Notes under the pieces: model-generated | The model's database searches: none | Seen by the model: the letters and a program-made list of their open reading frames with translations, nothing else | Told to the model about the DNA's origin: nothing | Assembly (NCBI RefSeq): GCF_900102515.1 | Contig: NZ_FMVS01000015.1 | Location: forward strand, 1-64,000 | Length of the DNA: 64,000 nucleotides | Source: Butyrivibrio sp. INlla14 | GTDB lineage: Bacteria > Bacillota > Clostridia > Lachnospirales > Lachnospiraceae | Reading direction: 5' to 3' | In this document: piece after piece, positions 52,897 through 61,746 of the stretch | How the letters are laid out: the number at the start of each line of letters is the position of its first letter | Numbering within the stretch: the first letter of the stretch is position 1 | Made by a program: the position numbers and the translations under genes

Positions 52897-53979
52897 TCAA
52901 CTTCTCTTTCTAAATAATTTCAAGAAATATTTTGAAATTAACATGCATAGCAAAACGGTAATTGCTGTGTTGATAATATATGGTCTTGGCAGGTGAAGGC
53001 TCTTTTCCGCAAGGATCAGCACTGTCATAAAGGGCATAGGTGGATAATGCAGCAGCATTATGTCAAAGCTGCGCCTGCCTATGGGCTCAAATACTATCGC
53101 CCACTCGAATTCAGCAACGATAAGGCTGATCATCAGAACCATCAGTGTTCCTACGGTTCCTGTCAAAAGAAATAGCGGCGCATTAGGCACATCCAAGGTG
53201 TGAAAATTAAACTTCGCATGGAAAAAAAATTCCGACGCTGCAAGAATAATTCCGCACATGATAGCTATAGCAAGCCTTCCCGCATTTTTCAGGTTTTTAA
53301 AAAAGGCCCAGTTTCTGCCGATGCACTCTCCCTCTATCAAGAAGAAGACCGTAAGAGGGATCCTGAAAAGAGTTATCAAAAGATATCTGTAGGCAGTATT
53401 TTCAGCGCCTGGCAGCATTGCAGATAGCTTTTTAAAAATGACAATAGAAACTAGCGAAATTGCGCCAAAGGCTAGTAGTACCAATACTCTGCTTTTTCTT
53501 TTGTCAAAAGAGATTGCTCTTCTGATAAGGTCATAGACAGTGCGGCCTAAAAAAAGCGCCAGCAAAAACCATATGGGTGCTATTCCCCTTCCTGTAATAA
53601 AGGCCAGAAAACGCTCAGAAAGTATGCCTGGCAGTTTGTCCATTTTCCCAGGAATCACGCCTCTTACAAGAATTATTGCAAGAAGATATATGAAACTCCA
53701 GATGATATAGGGGATAAAGAGCTTTTTTAGGTCGCTTTTAAAGTGGGAAGCAGCTCTTTTACCATATATTCCGTTTGTAAGGCCTGTCAGAGCAAAGAAT
53801 AGGGGCATGTGGAAAAGATATATCACTCTTGCCACTGCAAATTCCGGCGCAGATTTGCTTGTAAATTCAATATAAAAATGTCCATAAACCACCAGGATGA
53901 TGCCAATTGCCTTGGCAATATCCAGCTCTTTTAAGTAAGATGCTGATGACCTGGCGGCAGAGTTAACGGTTGTTTCCAT
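52897..53979 (-). CDS. Acyltransferase 3 family membrane protein
   Basis: The 360-residue protein has about ten transmembrane helices and the family start YLKELDIAKAIGIILVVYGHF with the His of the first motif. These integral enzymes O-acetylate cell-surface sugars. Its start overlaps the end of the nucleoside hydrolase gene by 17 bases. The substrate is unknown. Confidence 0.88.
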   Translation of the reverse strand: METTVNSAARSSASYLKELDIAKAIGIILVVYGHFYIEFTSKSAPEFAVARVIYLFHMPLFFALTGLTNGIYGKRAASHFKSDLKKLFIPYIIWSFIYLLAIILVRGVIPGKMDKLPGILSERFLAFITGRGIAPIWFLLALFLGRTVYDLIRRAISFDKRKSRVLVLLAFGAISLVSIVIFKKLSAMLPGAENTAYRYLLITLFRIPLTVFFLIEGECIGRNWAFFKNLKNAGRLAIAIMCGIILAASEFFFHAKFNFHTLDVPNAPLFLLTGTVGTLMVLMISLIVAEFEWAIVFEPIGRRSFDIMLLHYPPMPFMTVLILAEKSLHLPRPYIINTAITVLLCMLISKYFLKLFRKRS

Positions 53980-54850
53980 AGGCTATTTCCAGCTTTGCAA
54001 TAAAATCCTCAAGAATATATCTGGAATCAACGTCAGTATAAATCCTGATCCTTGGGTTGTCTTCTTTGACTGCGGAGGAGGTGTCATCAAGAACAAGGGG
54101 CGCCACAGCCTCATGATAATGGCCACAGCCCGGATTTATGGCAATTGCGATAGCCGGTGAATCTCCAAGAGACCAGCTCTCGCCCTGAGTCCAGCCAGCT
54201 CCCTCTGAATTGTTATAATCTACCATGTTATTAAAGAGATGCTGCCCAATCCTGCCACAGGGAGATATGCGACGCTGGATCTCGGAAAGTCCGATGTTGA
54301 CTGTGATGTAGACATGGGAGGGTACAAGCCATATATTGGCTCCGCTCTGGAGCACGAAGTTGGCTGCCTCTATATCATTTACTGAGTTAAATTCTGTGAA
54401 AGGCGCTGTGCATGGGGCCTCGCCATGGGTTCCAATCCAGATGACGGTTATCTTGTCCTTTATCTGAGGCTCAACCTGCAGAGCCTTGGCCACATTGGTT
54501 ATTGCTCCCTGACACAGGATAAAAAGTGGCTTGTCGTCTTCTCTTTTTGCTTCGTCAATGATAAAGCTAACTGCCTCAGACACTTCCGTATCCTGGCCAA
54601 GAGGGCCCTTCTGGCCATGATAAACAGGAACTTCTAAATCCATGGCATCAAGAATAGTCATTATTTCGTCATAGCTCTTTTCCATAGAGCCCGGAACCTT
54701 GAAATGTTCAGCAATTATGCCCTTTACAATTAGCTTGGGGCTAAGGAGCGCATGGGCTATAGCAAAGGGGTCATCTGCCTCGCAGGCTGCATCCGTATCC
54801 ACAATAACTCTTATTTTCTTGTAATCCGGTACATCAAATTCAAATGCCAT
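53963..54850 (-). CDS. Nucleoside hydrolase-like protein
   Basis: The 295-residue protein begins with the calcium-binding nucleoside hydrolase pattern RVIVDTDAACEADDPFAIAHALL. The family cleaves N-ribosyl bonds, but the rest is divergent, so the substrate is uncertain. The start at 54850 has GGAGGGAAA upstream; a TTG five codons upstream would be inside this site. Confidence 0.8.
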   Translation of the reverse strand: MAFEFDVPDYKKIRVIVDTDAACEADDPFAIAHALLSPKLIVKGIIAEHFKVPGSMEKSYDEIMTILDAMDLEVPVYHGQKGPLGQDTEVSEAVSFIIDEAKREDDKPLFILCQGAITNVAKALQVEPQIKDKITVIWIGTHGEAPCTAPFTEFNSVNDIEAANFVLQSGANIWLVPSHVYITVNIGLSEIQRRISPCGRIGQHLFNNMVDYNNSEGAGWTQGESWSLGDSPAIAIAINPGCGHYHEAVAPLVLDDTSSAVKEDNPRIRIYTDVDSRYILEDFIAKLEIAYGNNR

Positions 54851-54891
54851 CTCTTTTCCCTCCAACTAGTGTTTCCAAATACTATCCTATA

Positions 54892-54932
54892 GCAAAATGG
54901 CTAATCCTGACAATCCAGAATTAGCCATTTAT
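54892..54932. terminator. Bidirectional terminator after HIT gene
   Basis: ATGGCTAAT and ATTAGCCAT form a stem with A-rich and T-rich flanks between the HIT gene and the nucleoside hydrolase gene. Confidence 0.65.
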
Positions 54933-54980
54933 AGTTATTTAGCCAGTGCTGAGCATAAAATAAACTACGTAGGAACTAAG

Positions 54981-55403
54981 TTACAGACATGCCTTGATCT
55001 TGTCGATCATCTCACTGTATTCCTCGTCTGTAAGGAATTTCTTCTGAGGATTCATCTCGAATACTCCGCCCCACTCAAACTCGTCCTTGTACTTGGGAAC
55101 AAGATGCATGTGAAGATGGCAACCTGTATCGCCATATGCGCCATAGTTGACCTTGTCAGGATTAAAGGCCTTGTGAATAGCCTTGGCAGCTCTGTTTACA
55201 TCTGCAAAAAAAGCATTTCTCTCTTCATCAGAAATATCCACGATCTCACTAACGTGATCCTTGTAAGCTACGATGCATCTGCCAGGATGGCTCTGCTCCT
55301 TAAAAAGAATAAGCTGGCTAACCTCAAGATCACAGATCTTAATACCAAACTTAGCAAGTGGCTCTCCGCCAACACAATATCCGCAATTGTTATCTTTTAC
55401 CAT
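54981..55403 (-). CDS. HIT family protein
   Basis: The 140-residue protein has the catalytic histidine triad HLHMHLVP, plus CGYCVGG near the N-terminus. It acts as a nucleotide hydrolase or transferase (Hint/Fhit-like). The start at 55403 follows AGGAGG by four bases; a longer form to 55436 is unlikely. Confidence 0.92.
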   Translation of the reverse strand: MVKDNNCGYCVGGEPLAKFGIKICDLEVSQLILFKEQSHPGRCIVAYKDHVSEIVDISDEERNAFFADVNRAAKAIHKAFNPDKVNYGAYGDTGCHLHMHLVPKYKDEFEWGGVFEMNPQKKFLTDEEYSEMIDKIKACL

Positions 55404-55561
55404 GATTCCTCCTAAATATAACCTGGCTGGATTCACTTGAATTATCGTACTGACACGTGCAAAATAGCCGGGTTCTTTTGTTCATTGTAACATGTTTTTT
55501 AGGCCTATGTGCTATCTGAAAGCAGATGTGCAACCATTTCCATATTTCTGATTATTTTCGC

Positions 55562-56224
55562 TTAGCCGGATTCCTCTATGATTTCCAGCTCGTCCGCTGT
55601 CACTCTGCACAGATAGAATACCACTTCAACTCCTGCTGCCCTGGCCTCAATAAAGGCCTTGGTAAACTCAGGATCTGTCTCCGTGTTGGGTCTGACCTCT
55701 CTGATGCCCTCTCCCTGGATTACAAAGGCAATCCTGGCATGGTACCCTTCTCTTTTGGCATCTATTAGTTCTCTTAGGTGCTTGGCTCCGCGCTCTGTTG
55801 GTGCATCAGGAAAATAGCCTACGCCATCCCTGAACAAAGTGCAGCCCTTGACTTCCATGAGGTATTTCTCGGATTTTTTTTCCATATAAAAGTCTACTCT
55901 TGATTTGCCATACTTATACTCAGGTTTAATGTATGAGTATTGTTTCTGACTCATAAGAAACTCTTTTACCACCTGGTTAGGTGCCTGGGAATCAATGTTG
56001 ATTATCCGGCCGTCCTTCTCAACTGCCACCAGGTCATAGGGAGTCTTCCTCTCTGGATTTGCAGCCTTTTCAAGATACACCGTGCAGCCCGGGATCAGAA
56101 GTTCCTTGCACCTTCCTGTGTTCTTGACATGGACAACAAGTTCATCACCCAAAACTTCAACGTGAGCAATGAACCTATTTGGCCTTTTTATGAACTTTGC
56201 CTTAGTAATATTCTTATATTTCAT
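55562..56224 (-). CDS. sfsA: SfsA family protein
   Basis: The 220-residue protein matches SfsA: AKFIKRPNRFIAHVEVLGDELVVHVKNTGRCKELLIPGCTVYLE, then SRVDFYMEKKSEKYLMEVKGCTL (nuclease-like D/E-K core) and FPDAPTERGAKHLREL. SfsA has been described as a sugar fermentation stimulator and a nucleic-acid-binding nuclease-like protein. No ribosome site is visible; a TATAAT lies only 11 bases before the ATG, so a very short leader is possible. Confidence 0.93.
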   Translation of the reverse strand: MKYKNITKAKFIKRPNRFIAHVEVLGDELVVHVKNTGRCKELLIPGCTVYLEKAANPERKTPYDLVAVEKDGRIINIDSQAPNQVVKEFLMSQKQYSYIKPEYKYGKSRVDFYMEKKSEKYLMEVKGCTLFRDGVGYFPDAPTERGAKHLRELIDAKREGYHARIAFVIQGEGIREVRPNTETDPEFTKAFIEARAAGVEVVFYLCRVTADELEIIEESG

Positions 56225-56300
56225 ATTCAGTGTATTATAGGCGCGACAACTTAGCTATCAGTTGCATAATAGCATGGCAGAAAAATACTGACAAGTTACT

Positions 56301-56363
56301 TTATTTGACGTGCGTCAAATAAAATTATATAATTACTGTAGATTATTTGACGAACGTCAAATA
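56301..56363 (+). promoter_or_regulatory. Promoter with two palindromic operators for the HipA-like operon
   Basis: Two near-identical palindromes with the core ATTTGACG-N2-CGTCAAAT lie at 56301-56322 and 56344-56363, centres 42 bases (about four helical turns) apart. The promoter -35 TTGACG (56305-56310) is inside the first; after a 17-base spacer, TATAAT (56328-56333) lies between them; the second covers the transcription start. This is the classic layout of an autorepressed toxin-antitoxin promoter. Confidence 0.85.
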
Positions 56364-56401
56364 TTTTATCATTTATATCAAGTTGGAATTAGGGTGATCA
56401 C

Positions 56402-57208
56402 ATGGCAACTATAATAAAAGAAAAACAGGACCTAACCTATCTTAATTGGTCACACATACGCTCATCCAGTGGAACAGCCGGCACTTTTTTAAAGTCCACA
56501 TCTACCCTTGGAGGAGTGAAAAAATACTATAAGCTCTCAAATTATGATCCAGCCAGAGGTATTATTGGACATGAATGCATTAATGAAATAATAGTAGACA
56601 GGCTTCTTACAATTCTAGGCGTTGACCATTTGAGATATGAGCTTATTAATGCTGAGATAGAAATTGAAAACAGAAAATATACCACCTATCTATGCGCTTC
56701 GCAGGATTTCAAAAAACGCGGTGAGAGCAAGATTGCCTTAGATGACTACTATAGGGAAAATTGCATTCCTTTAGAATCTCATTATGATTTTTGTAAGCGC
56801 ATGGGCTGGCAGACTTATATCGATCAGATGATAGTAATTGATTACCTCATTCTTAATAGAGACAGACATGGAGCAAATATAGAAATACTCAGAAACTCCC
56901 GAGCTCATACCTTGCGTATTGCTCCCCTGTTTGACCATGGCATATCTTTGTTATATTCGTGTGACTCAGATGATAGTGCTACCTCTTTTGATATTTTAGC
57001 TGATAAAAAATGCAATAACTTCATCGGCAGCTTCTCATGCATGGATAATTTAGCTCTTTTACCAAAAAACAAGTTATTTGCTGGTAAACTTAAAGCTCAG
57101 CATAAAGAGGAAATATTTGACGGATTAGAGACTATTCTCTCTCAAGTTTTCATAGACAGAATCTGGGAAATGATATACGAAAGGTACATGATTTATGAGA
57201 ATTTATGA
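56402..57208 (+). CDS. HipA-like kinase, short form (HipT/CtkA-like)
   Basis: The 268-residue protein looks like a HipA-fold Ser/Thr kinase lacking the N-terminal subdomain. It has a glycine-rich SSGTAGTF loop (22-29), a candidate ATP lysine near KKYYK (40-44), the catalytic loop LNRDRHGANIEI (151-162) and the metal-binding PLFDHG (175-180). E. coli HipA phosphorylates glutamyl-tRNA synthetase; the target here is unknown. An AGGGTGA site precedes the ATG. It overlaps the next gene by 14 bases, so the two are translated together behind the twin-operator promoter. AT-richness suggests an acquired gene. Confidence 0.8.
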   Translation: MATIIKEKQDLTYLNWSHIRSSSGTAGTFLKSTSTLGGVKKYYKLSNYDPARGIIGHECINEIIVDRLLTILGVDHLRYELINAEIEIENRKYTTYLCASQDFKKRGESKIALDDYYRENCIPLESHYDFCKRMGWQTYIDQMIVIDYLILNRDRHGANIEILRNSRAHTLRIAPLFDHGISLLYSCDSDDSATSFDILADKKCNNFIGSFSCMDNLALLPKNKLFAGKLKAQHKEEIFDGLETILSQVFIDRIWEMIYERYMIYENL

Positions 57209-57992
57209 TATTTATGATGAAGAAAATGGAATGTCTGTAGGTACTCTTCTGTATTATGACAAGGAGAAGGCCTTCCTTATTGAACTCCCAGAATATCTGG
57301 ACGAATGGTCCGCTCCACTTCTATTCACAAATCTTGTCAAAAGAAATATCTTTTCCATTTCAAGACAGCTGAGCCTAACCTGGGTAAGAGAAAGGATCAT
57401 TCCGAGTGGCCGCCAGAATATCGGCAGTATTCTTTCAACGCACAAATTGAAATCCTATGATGAGATGAAGTTCCTGGAATTATCTGATGGTCGCTGCTCA
57501 CAGGATTCTTACTGCATCAGGAAAATTGATGAATTACCAATATATGTTGAAGAACGCATGAAGCATAATCTGGTTGATTGCCTTCCATTGGACGGCCACA
57601 GTATACTGTGCTTTTTTGCAGATGATTCCACAAAAAAAGTATCCCTAAACAAGTTAAAAGATATTGCTGGTGTGGATAAGATTCTCAAAAATGATGTTCT
57701 CTTCGCATCCTGTTCTCTAGGCACTGACGGTTTCTATATCACTTTCGACGACGCTTACGATATTCCCGCTTGGGCATTATACCAAAAAGGGCGCTCCATC
57801 CCGCTAAAATACCAGGATTTCACGTCCTTTGCCAGATACAATATCTTAGACACCACAGACAGTTGTAATATACTGGAATGCTCCAGGCAAAATCTGTCTT
57901 ACATAGCTTCAAAAAACCAGCTTGAACCAATAAAGAAAAACGCCAATGGAAACCTTTATCTAAAAAGAGATATCCTAAAAAGCAAGTGGTAA
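57195..57992 (+). CDS. Putative antitoxin/regulator: HipS-like, DUF2442-like and HTH domains
   Basis: The 265-residue partner appears to have three parts. Residues ~1-120 (MSVGTLLYYDKEKAFLIEL...LTWVRERIIPSGRQNI) resemble the HipA N-terminal subdomain, which stands alone as HipS in hipBST systems. Residues ~125-205 (ILCFFADDSTKKVSLNKL...DAYDIPAWALY) look like a DUF2442 domain. Residues ~211-265 (YNILDTTDSCNILECSRQNLSYIASK...LYLKRDIL) look like a MerR/excisionase-type HTH that could bind the operators. The domain reading is by eye. It could therefore combine HipS-like neutralisation and HipB-like repression in one chain. Confidence 0.65.
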   Translation: MRIYDIYDEENGMSVGTLLYYDKEKAFLIELPEYLDEWSAPLLFTNLVKRNIFSISRQLSLTWVRERIIPSGRQNIGSILSTHKLKSYDEMKFLELSDGRCSQDSYCIRKIDELPIYVEERMKHNLVDCLPLDGHSILCFFADDSTKKVSLNKLKDIAGVDKILKNDVLFASCSLGTDGFYITFDDAYDIPAWALYQKGRSIPLKYQDFTSFARYNILDTTDSCNILECSRQNLSYIASKNQLEPIKKNANGNLYLKRDILKSKW

Positions 57993-58051
57993 TAGGCATT
58001 TTCGAGAATTAGTGCTAAGCATGCGAATTCAGACACGAGCGATTTGGTCAA

Positions 58052-59389
58052 TTATGAACGAGTCGCCCGGTGCTCTCTGTCAGCCCAGATAAGCGGCACA
58101 AGCGTCATCAGCACGATCATAACTCCCGCAAGGAAAAGAGTATTCGTAGGAAGATATTCTGTGAAGCCGTATTCATCCACAAACTCGCCGCTGTTCTTGA
58201 TGATAGGGTTTGAAATAAGTGGCGCTACTACCATCGGGATCAGCACATAGAACACAATCCTGATTCCCTCAAAGCTGCCTCTTGCATCCTCAGGATACAG
58301 GCGCTTTGACCACACCGTGATGGTCTGCAGAAACAGAATGTAGCCTATTCCCACAAAAAGAACTCCAGCAAGAAGATGAGGATTCCATATGGTAGCAGTG
58401 TTCACATTCTCAGGTGATACGAAAAGCCCGATGATCAGAAGTCCTATGCTATTAAGTATTATTGCAATTAGGATTATCAGTGATGACCTGTCTGCCCTGA
58501 TCAGCCTTATTGCTGGAATTGTGGAGAACATGGCTATCAAAAGCCCCACTCCCTCTATAAGTCCCATGGTATCTGCAGTAAATCCCAGATAATAGATCAT
58601 GAAATTTCCCAGATGTGAGAAATATACGTTAAAAGAAACAAAGTAAACCGCCAGCATGAGATTAACCCACACAAGTTCTCTGTGCTGCATGTACTCTTTT
58701 ACATCAAATATGGAAAAGAACTGCTGAGTAAAGGTTCCCTTTTTAGAAGGCTTAAGTCCTGCTACATCCCGCATTCCAAATAGGGACACTATTCCAAGCA
58801 GGATAACAAGGCCGCCCATTACAGCAAAGAGCCTCATGTAGTTATCATCTGCCCCCACAAGAAGTCCGCCCAGCACAGTTCCTGCTATTGTTCCAATAAC
58901 AGGCTGAACAGCCAGCGACGCTCCCAGTCCCCCAGCGTTGTCTTTTGTCATATGATCGTTGATCCAGGCATTGTAGCCAATGTCGTTACCCATGGATCCA
59001 AAAAAGCTCATGATGGCATCCGCAGCAACAACTGCCAGCGCAATCCCGGTAAGGGCTGTCTCATCGCTGTTCCCATGCTTTAAAAACTGCGTCGTTCCAA
59101 AGAGAATCGTAAACACGCCCCAGAGGATATATCCAATCGACACCAGACTCCGCCTGTTGCCCATTCTGTCAGAGACGCAGCCAAACAGAAATGTCGAAAT
59201 TGTGGTTGCCAGCGCCGATATTGCCAGCATCCAGGATATTATGGTCGGATCCTTGGCTATCTTGGCATACACAAAGGTATTAAACCACTGATTTTCCATG
59301 TTCCAGCAAAGCTGCCCCGCAAGGCCAAGAAGCCAAACCATGGACCAGAAGGTTAGAGTGCTGGGTTTTGATGTATTGGATTTCATCAT
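58052..59389 (-). CDS. MFS transporter
   Basis: The 445-residue protein has about twelve transmembrane helices and the major-facilitator motif A FGCVSDRMGNRRSL after helix 2. A cytoplasmic loop in the middle has KPSKKGTFTQQFFSIFDVKEY. The substrate is unknown. The start at 59389 has GGGGGAA upstream. It follows the inositol-phosphatase-like gene by 32 bases, suggesting joint transcription and possibly a sugar or polyol cargo. Confidence 0.9.
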   Translation of the reverse strand: MMKSNTSKPSTLTFWSMVWLLGLAGQLCWNMENQWFNTFVYAKIAKDPTIISWMLAISALATTISTFLFGCVSDRMGNRRSLVSIGYILWGVFTILFGTTQFLKHGNSDETALTGIALAVVAADAIMSFFGSMGNDIGYNAWINDHMTKDNAGGLGASLAVQPVIGTIAGTVLGGLLVGADDNYMRLFAVMGGLVILLGIVSLFGMRDVAGLKPSKKGTFTQQFFSIFDVKEYMQHRELVWVNLMLAVYFVSFNVYFSHLGNFMIYYLGFTADTMGLIEGVGLLIAMFSTIPAIRLIRADRSSLIILIAIILNSIGLLIIGLFVSPENVNTATIWNPHLLAGVLFVGIGYILFLQTITVWSKRLYPEDARGSFEGIRIVFYVLIPMVVAPLISNPIIKNSGEFVDEYGFTEYLPTNTLFLAGVMIVLMTLVPLIWADREHRATRS

Positions 59390-59421
59390 TGGATTCCCCC
59401 ATTTTGAATAATTGTTATCCC

Positions 59422-60162
59422 TCAAATTCCATTAGATGCGAGCACAGAACATGGCTGGTCATAAGTAATCTCCTGTCCATCAACCGTAGTAACTCTGCCA
59501 CCTGCCTCTTTTACCAAAAGAGCCCCAGCTGCAAAGTCCCATGGAGATAGCCTGAGTTCAAAATATAGCTCTGCCCTTCCTGCAGCTATGCTGCACAGAT
59601 CAAGGGCCGCTGAACCACTACGTCTGATATCAAGAGCTTTCTTAAAATATTCAAAAGCCTTCTTGAAAGATTCCTCATTGAGTTCCTCATAATATGGCGA
59701 CGTCCCGAAAAGAACAATTCCGTTTTCCAAAGGCTGCCTGGAAACCCTGATTTCTTTTCCATTGCAGAATGCCCCCTGCCCCTTCTGAGCCGTGAACATC
59801 TCATCAGAATATGGATTGTAAACCACGCCTATGCTGGCCTCTCCGTCCTCTATAAGTGCTACGGAAATGCAGCTTTGCTTATAGTCTTTGATGAAATTAG
59901 TGGTTCCGTCTATTGGATCAACGATAAAAAATCTGCCCTTATCAGAAAATAAAGCCTGCTCGCCCTCTTCCCCGATAAATCCTGCATCCGGCAAAAGAGA
60001 AAGCAACTCTTCCCTTAAGATCTTCTCTATCTTCTTGTCATATTCTGTGACAAAATTGGCAGGTCCTACCTTTTCATCTATTCCAAGGCTCCTCCTGTCC
60101 GCGCCAAGCATGATAGCTCCGCAGTTTTTTACTATTTGTGTTATGGATTCTAAGGTTGACAT
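59422..60162 (-). CDS. Inositol monophosphatase family protein
   Basis: The 246-residue protein has the metal-site motifs of the IMPase family: GEEG (Glu), VDPIDGTTNFIK and SPWDFAAGALLVKEAGG. These Mg-dependent phosphatases act on inositol-1-phosphate, 3'-phosphoadenosine phosphate or related substrates; SuhB-like or CysQ-like roles cannot be told apart. An AAGGAAAA site precedes the ATG. Confidence 0.92.
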   Translation of the reverse strand: MSTLESITQIVKNCGAIMLGADRRSLGIDEKVGPANFVTEYDKKIEKILREELLSLLPDAGFIGEEGEQALFSDKGRFFIVDPIDGTTNFIKDYKQSCISVALIEDGEASIGVVYNPYSDEMFTAQKGQGAFCNGKEIRVSRQPLENGIVLFGTSPYYEELNEESFKKAFEYFKKALDIRRSGSAALDLCSIAAGRAELYFELRLSPWDFAAGALLVKEAGGRVTTVDGQEITYDQPCSVLASNGI

Positions 60163-60182
60163 TTTTTTCCTTCTTACTTGTA

Positions 60183-60213
60183 TAACTGAAAATATGTGCT
60201 ATTATAAGCGTAT
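60183..60213 (+). promoter_or_regulatory. Promoter of second putative antisense RNA
   Basis: A plus-strand TTGTAT, 16-base spacer and TATTAT near 60178-60206 predict transcription starting near 60213 and running against the small toxin-like gene. Confidence 0.45.
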
Positions 60214-60311
60214 AAAAAGTGCTACCGATAGACGGTTAGCTCTGGTTAATAGTTACGAATCAAAAGAGATCGCATCCTACATTGCCAAATGAAATAGCGG
60301 TCTTTTTTGAT
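60213..60311 (+). ncRNA. Putative antisense RNA of second type I locus
   Basis: The predicted RNA starts with GTGCTACC..GGTTAGCTC and ends at the hairpin AGATCGC...GCGGTCT followed by six Ts (60268-60308). It is complementary to the 3' part of the small toxin-like gene, the usual txpA/ratA-type arrangement. Confidence 0.45.
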
Positions 60312-60428
60312 GCTTGGACATAATAAAATACTTATTTCTTTGAATTCTTGCAAATTACTAATTATAATAACGATAATACTGATAATCGTCACCACAATAC
60401 TCACAAGAGTCACCACAATCTCAATCAT
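60246..60428 (-). CDS. Small hydrophobic toxin-like protein with coupled leader peptide
   Basis: The 60-residue protein starts with a hydrophobic helix IEIVVTLVSIVVTIISIIVIIIS followed by a polar, basic tail, like holin-like type I toxins. A GGAGGG site (~60464-60470) serves a nine-codon leader (MGNLKLELS, 60457-60428) whose stop overlaps the toxin start as TGATG, so translation is coupled. A minus-strand TATAAT lies near 60553-60558. The gene end overlaps the putative antisense RNA. Confidence 0.5.
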   Translation of the reverse strand: MIEIVVTLVSIVVTIISIIVIIISNLQEFKEISILLCPSIKKDRYFIWQCRMRSLLIRNY

Positions 60429-60457
60429 CAAGATAGCTCTAGCTTCAGATTTCCCAT
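60428..60457 (-). CDS. Nine-residue leader peptide of the toxin-like gene
   Basis: The frame MGNLKLELS has the only strong ribosome site of this transcript, eight bases upstream, and ends in TGATG with the toxin-like start. Its likely role is translational coupling. Confidence 0.45.
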   Translation of the reverse strand: MGNLKLELS

Positions 60458-60656
60458 ATAGTATCCCTCCTATAACACATGAGAGTTCTCAGGAATTCCT
60501 GGCTAGGAGCCAACCGCCCACCGAAAATGGTAGCACCATTGGTTATTATAGCAAACATTTGTTTGATTTGCTATGATTCTTATTTTGCGCTATCATTTTA
60601 AGTGCTATCATTTTAATAATCAGGATTATCTATATTGTATTAATCTACATTTATTA

Positions 60657-61733
60657 TTAGCGGCATATACGCTGCTTGCGTCTCAGCACATTACATATAC
60701 TACTGTAAGGTTTGAATATATAATCTCTTATCCCATAATGCTTAATAGTTTTCACTAGCGCCGCAATTAAAACCAAAGTAATAGTAACATTCAAGAAAAG
60801 GCTAATTATTCCGTTACTGCATATTCTAGAAAGTAATAGTCTAAGCAATGTTATCAAATACTGGTGCAAAAGATATATTTCCAGACTAATAAGACCAAGT
60901 TTTCTAAACACTCCCACATTTCCGATACTATACCACTTGCAAAAATATATAATTCCCAACGATAATCCAACTGCCATAATAACATGAATAAATCTCTGAT
61001 TATCAGGCCGTTCTGTTTGAGCCATTGCAAAATATAACGTTATAACTGAGGCAATAAAATATAAATATATAAGAGACTTTCTTAATAGAAAATGCTCTGG
61101 TTCTTCTTTCATCACTATACCAATATAAAAATACAGCTCATATTTCATTATTCGTGCCAATAACGAAGCTATCATCGTATCGCGAGGAACAAAATCTGAG
61201 AACATGCAAAGCAGCACAAATGCAACTATAAAAACAGTGCTTTTATAAACATTTGTCAGCTTAACCAAATAAATATTTATAAAATAAAGGACAATCAAAA
61301 CATGTAGATACCAGAGATGCCCTATGGGTTTTATGAAAATATACAGAATGCTATCGAAAGATATCGGTTCCAAAACATCATTTGAAAATATAATTTTTGA
61401 AAAGAAAGCCAGAAAGCTCATTAGAAAATATAATATGCCCAAATCCAATACATGATTTTTCAATTTTACTTCACGAACTCTTTTTTCACTAAAAAAAACA
61501 TAGCAATACACATACCCAGAGATCATCATTAGTAATGGCATATGAAACGCATACGTTATCTTGTAAACAAGTTCATACAAAGAATAATACTCTGGATAAC
61601 TATCAAATTTCATGTATCGCTCTGCTATATGCGCAAAAACAACCAGGAATATCGCGATACCTCTAACGCAATCAATATAATCCAATCTAGCTAGTTTTTT
61701 CTCATTTTTTTCCATAGTCTTTGTATATTCCAT
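60657..61733 (-). CDS. Acyltransferase 3 family membrane protein (polysaccharide cluster)
   Basis: The 358-residue protein has about ten transmembrane helices and begins LARLDYIDCVRGIAIFLVVFAHI, the family's first motif. It probably O-acetylates an exported polysaccharide. The gene follows the flippase by 13 bases and is notably AT-rich, as are its neighbours. Confidence 0.88.
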   Translation of the reverse strand: MEYTKTMEKNEKKLARLDYIDCVRGIAIFLVVFAHIAERYMKFDSYPEYYSLYELVYKITYAFHMPLLMMISGYVYCYVFFSEKRVREVKLKNHVLDLGILYFLMSFLAFFSKIIFSNDVLEPISFDSILYIFIKPIGHLWYLHVLIVLYFINIYLVKLTNVYKSTVFIVAFVLLCMFSDFVPRDTMIASLLARIMKYELYFYIGIVMKEEPEHFLLRKSLIYLYFIASVITLYFAMAQTERPDNQRFIHVIMAVGLSLGIIYFCKWYSIGNVGVFRKLGLISLEIYLLHQYLITLLRLLLSRICSNGIISLFLNVTITLVLIAALVKTIKHYGIRDYIFKPYSSICNVLRRKQRICR

Positions 61734-61746
61734 TTTTATCTTTAGA

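Noticed and set aside
54897..55415. A 172-codon plus-strand frame opposite the HIT gene
   Set aside because: It is antisense to a gene with a complete histidine triad and a strong ribosome site.
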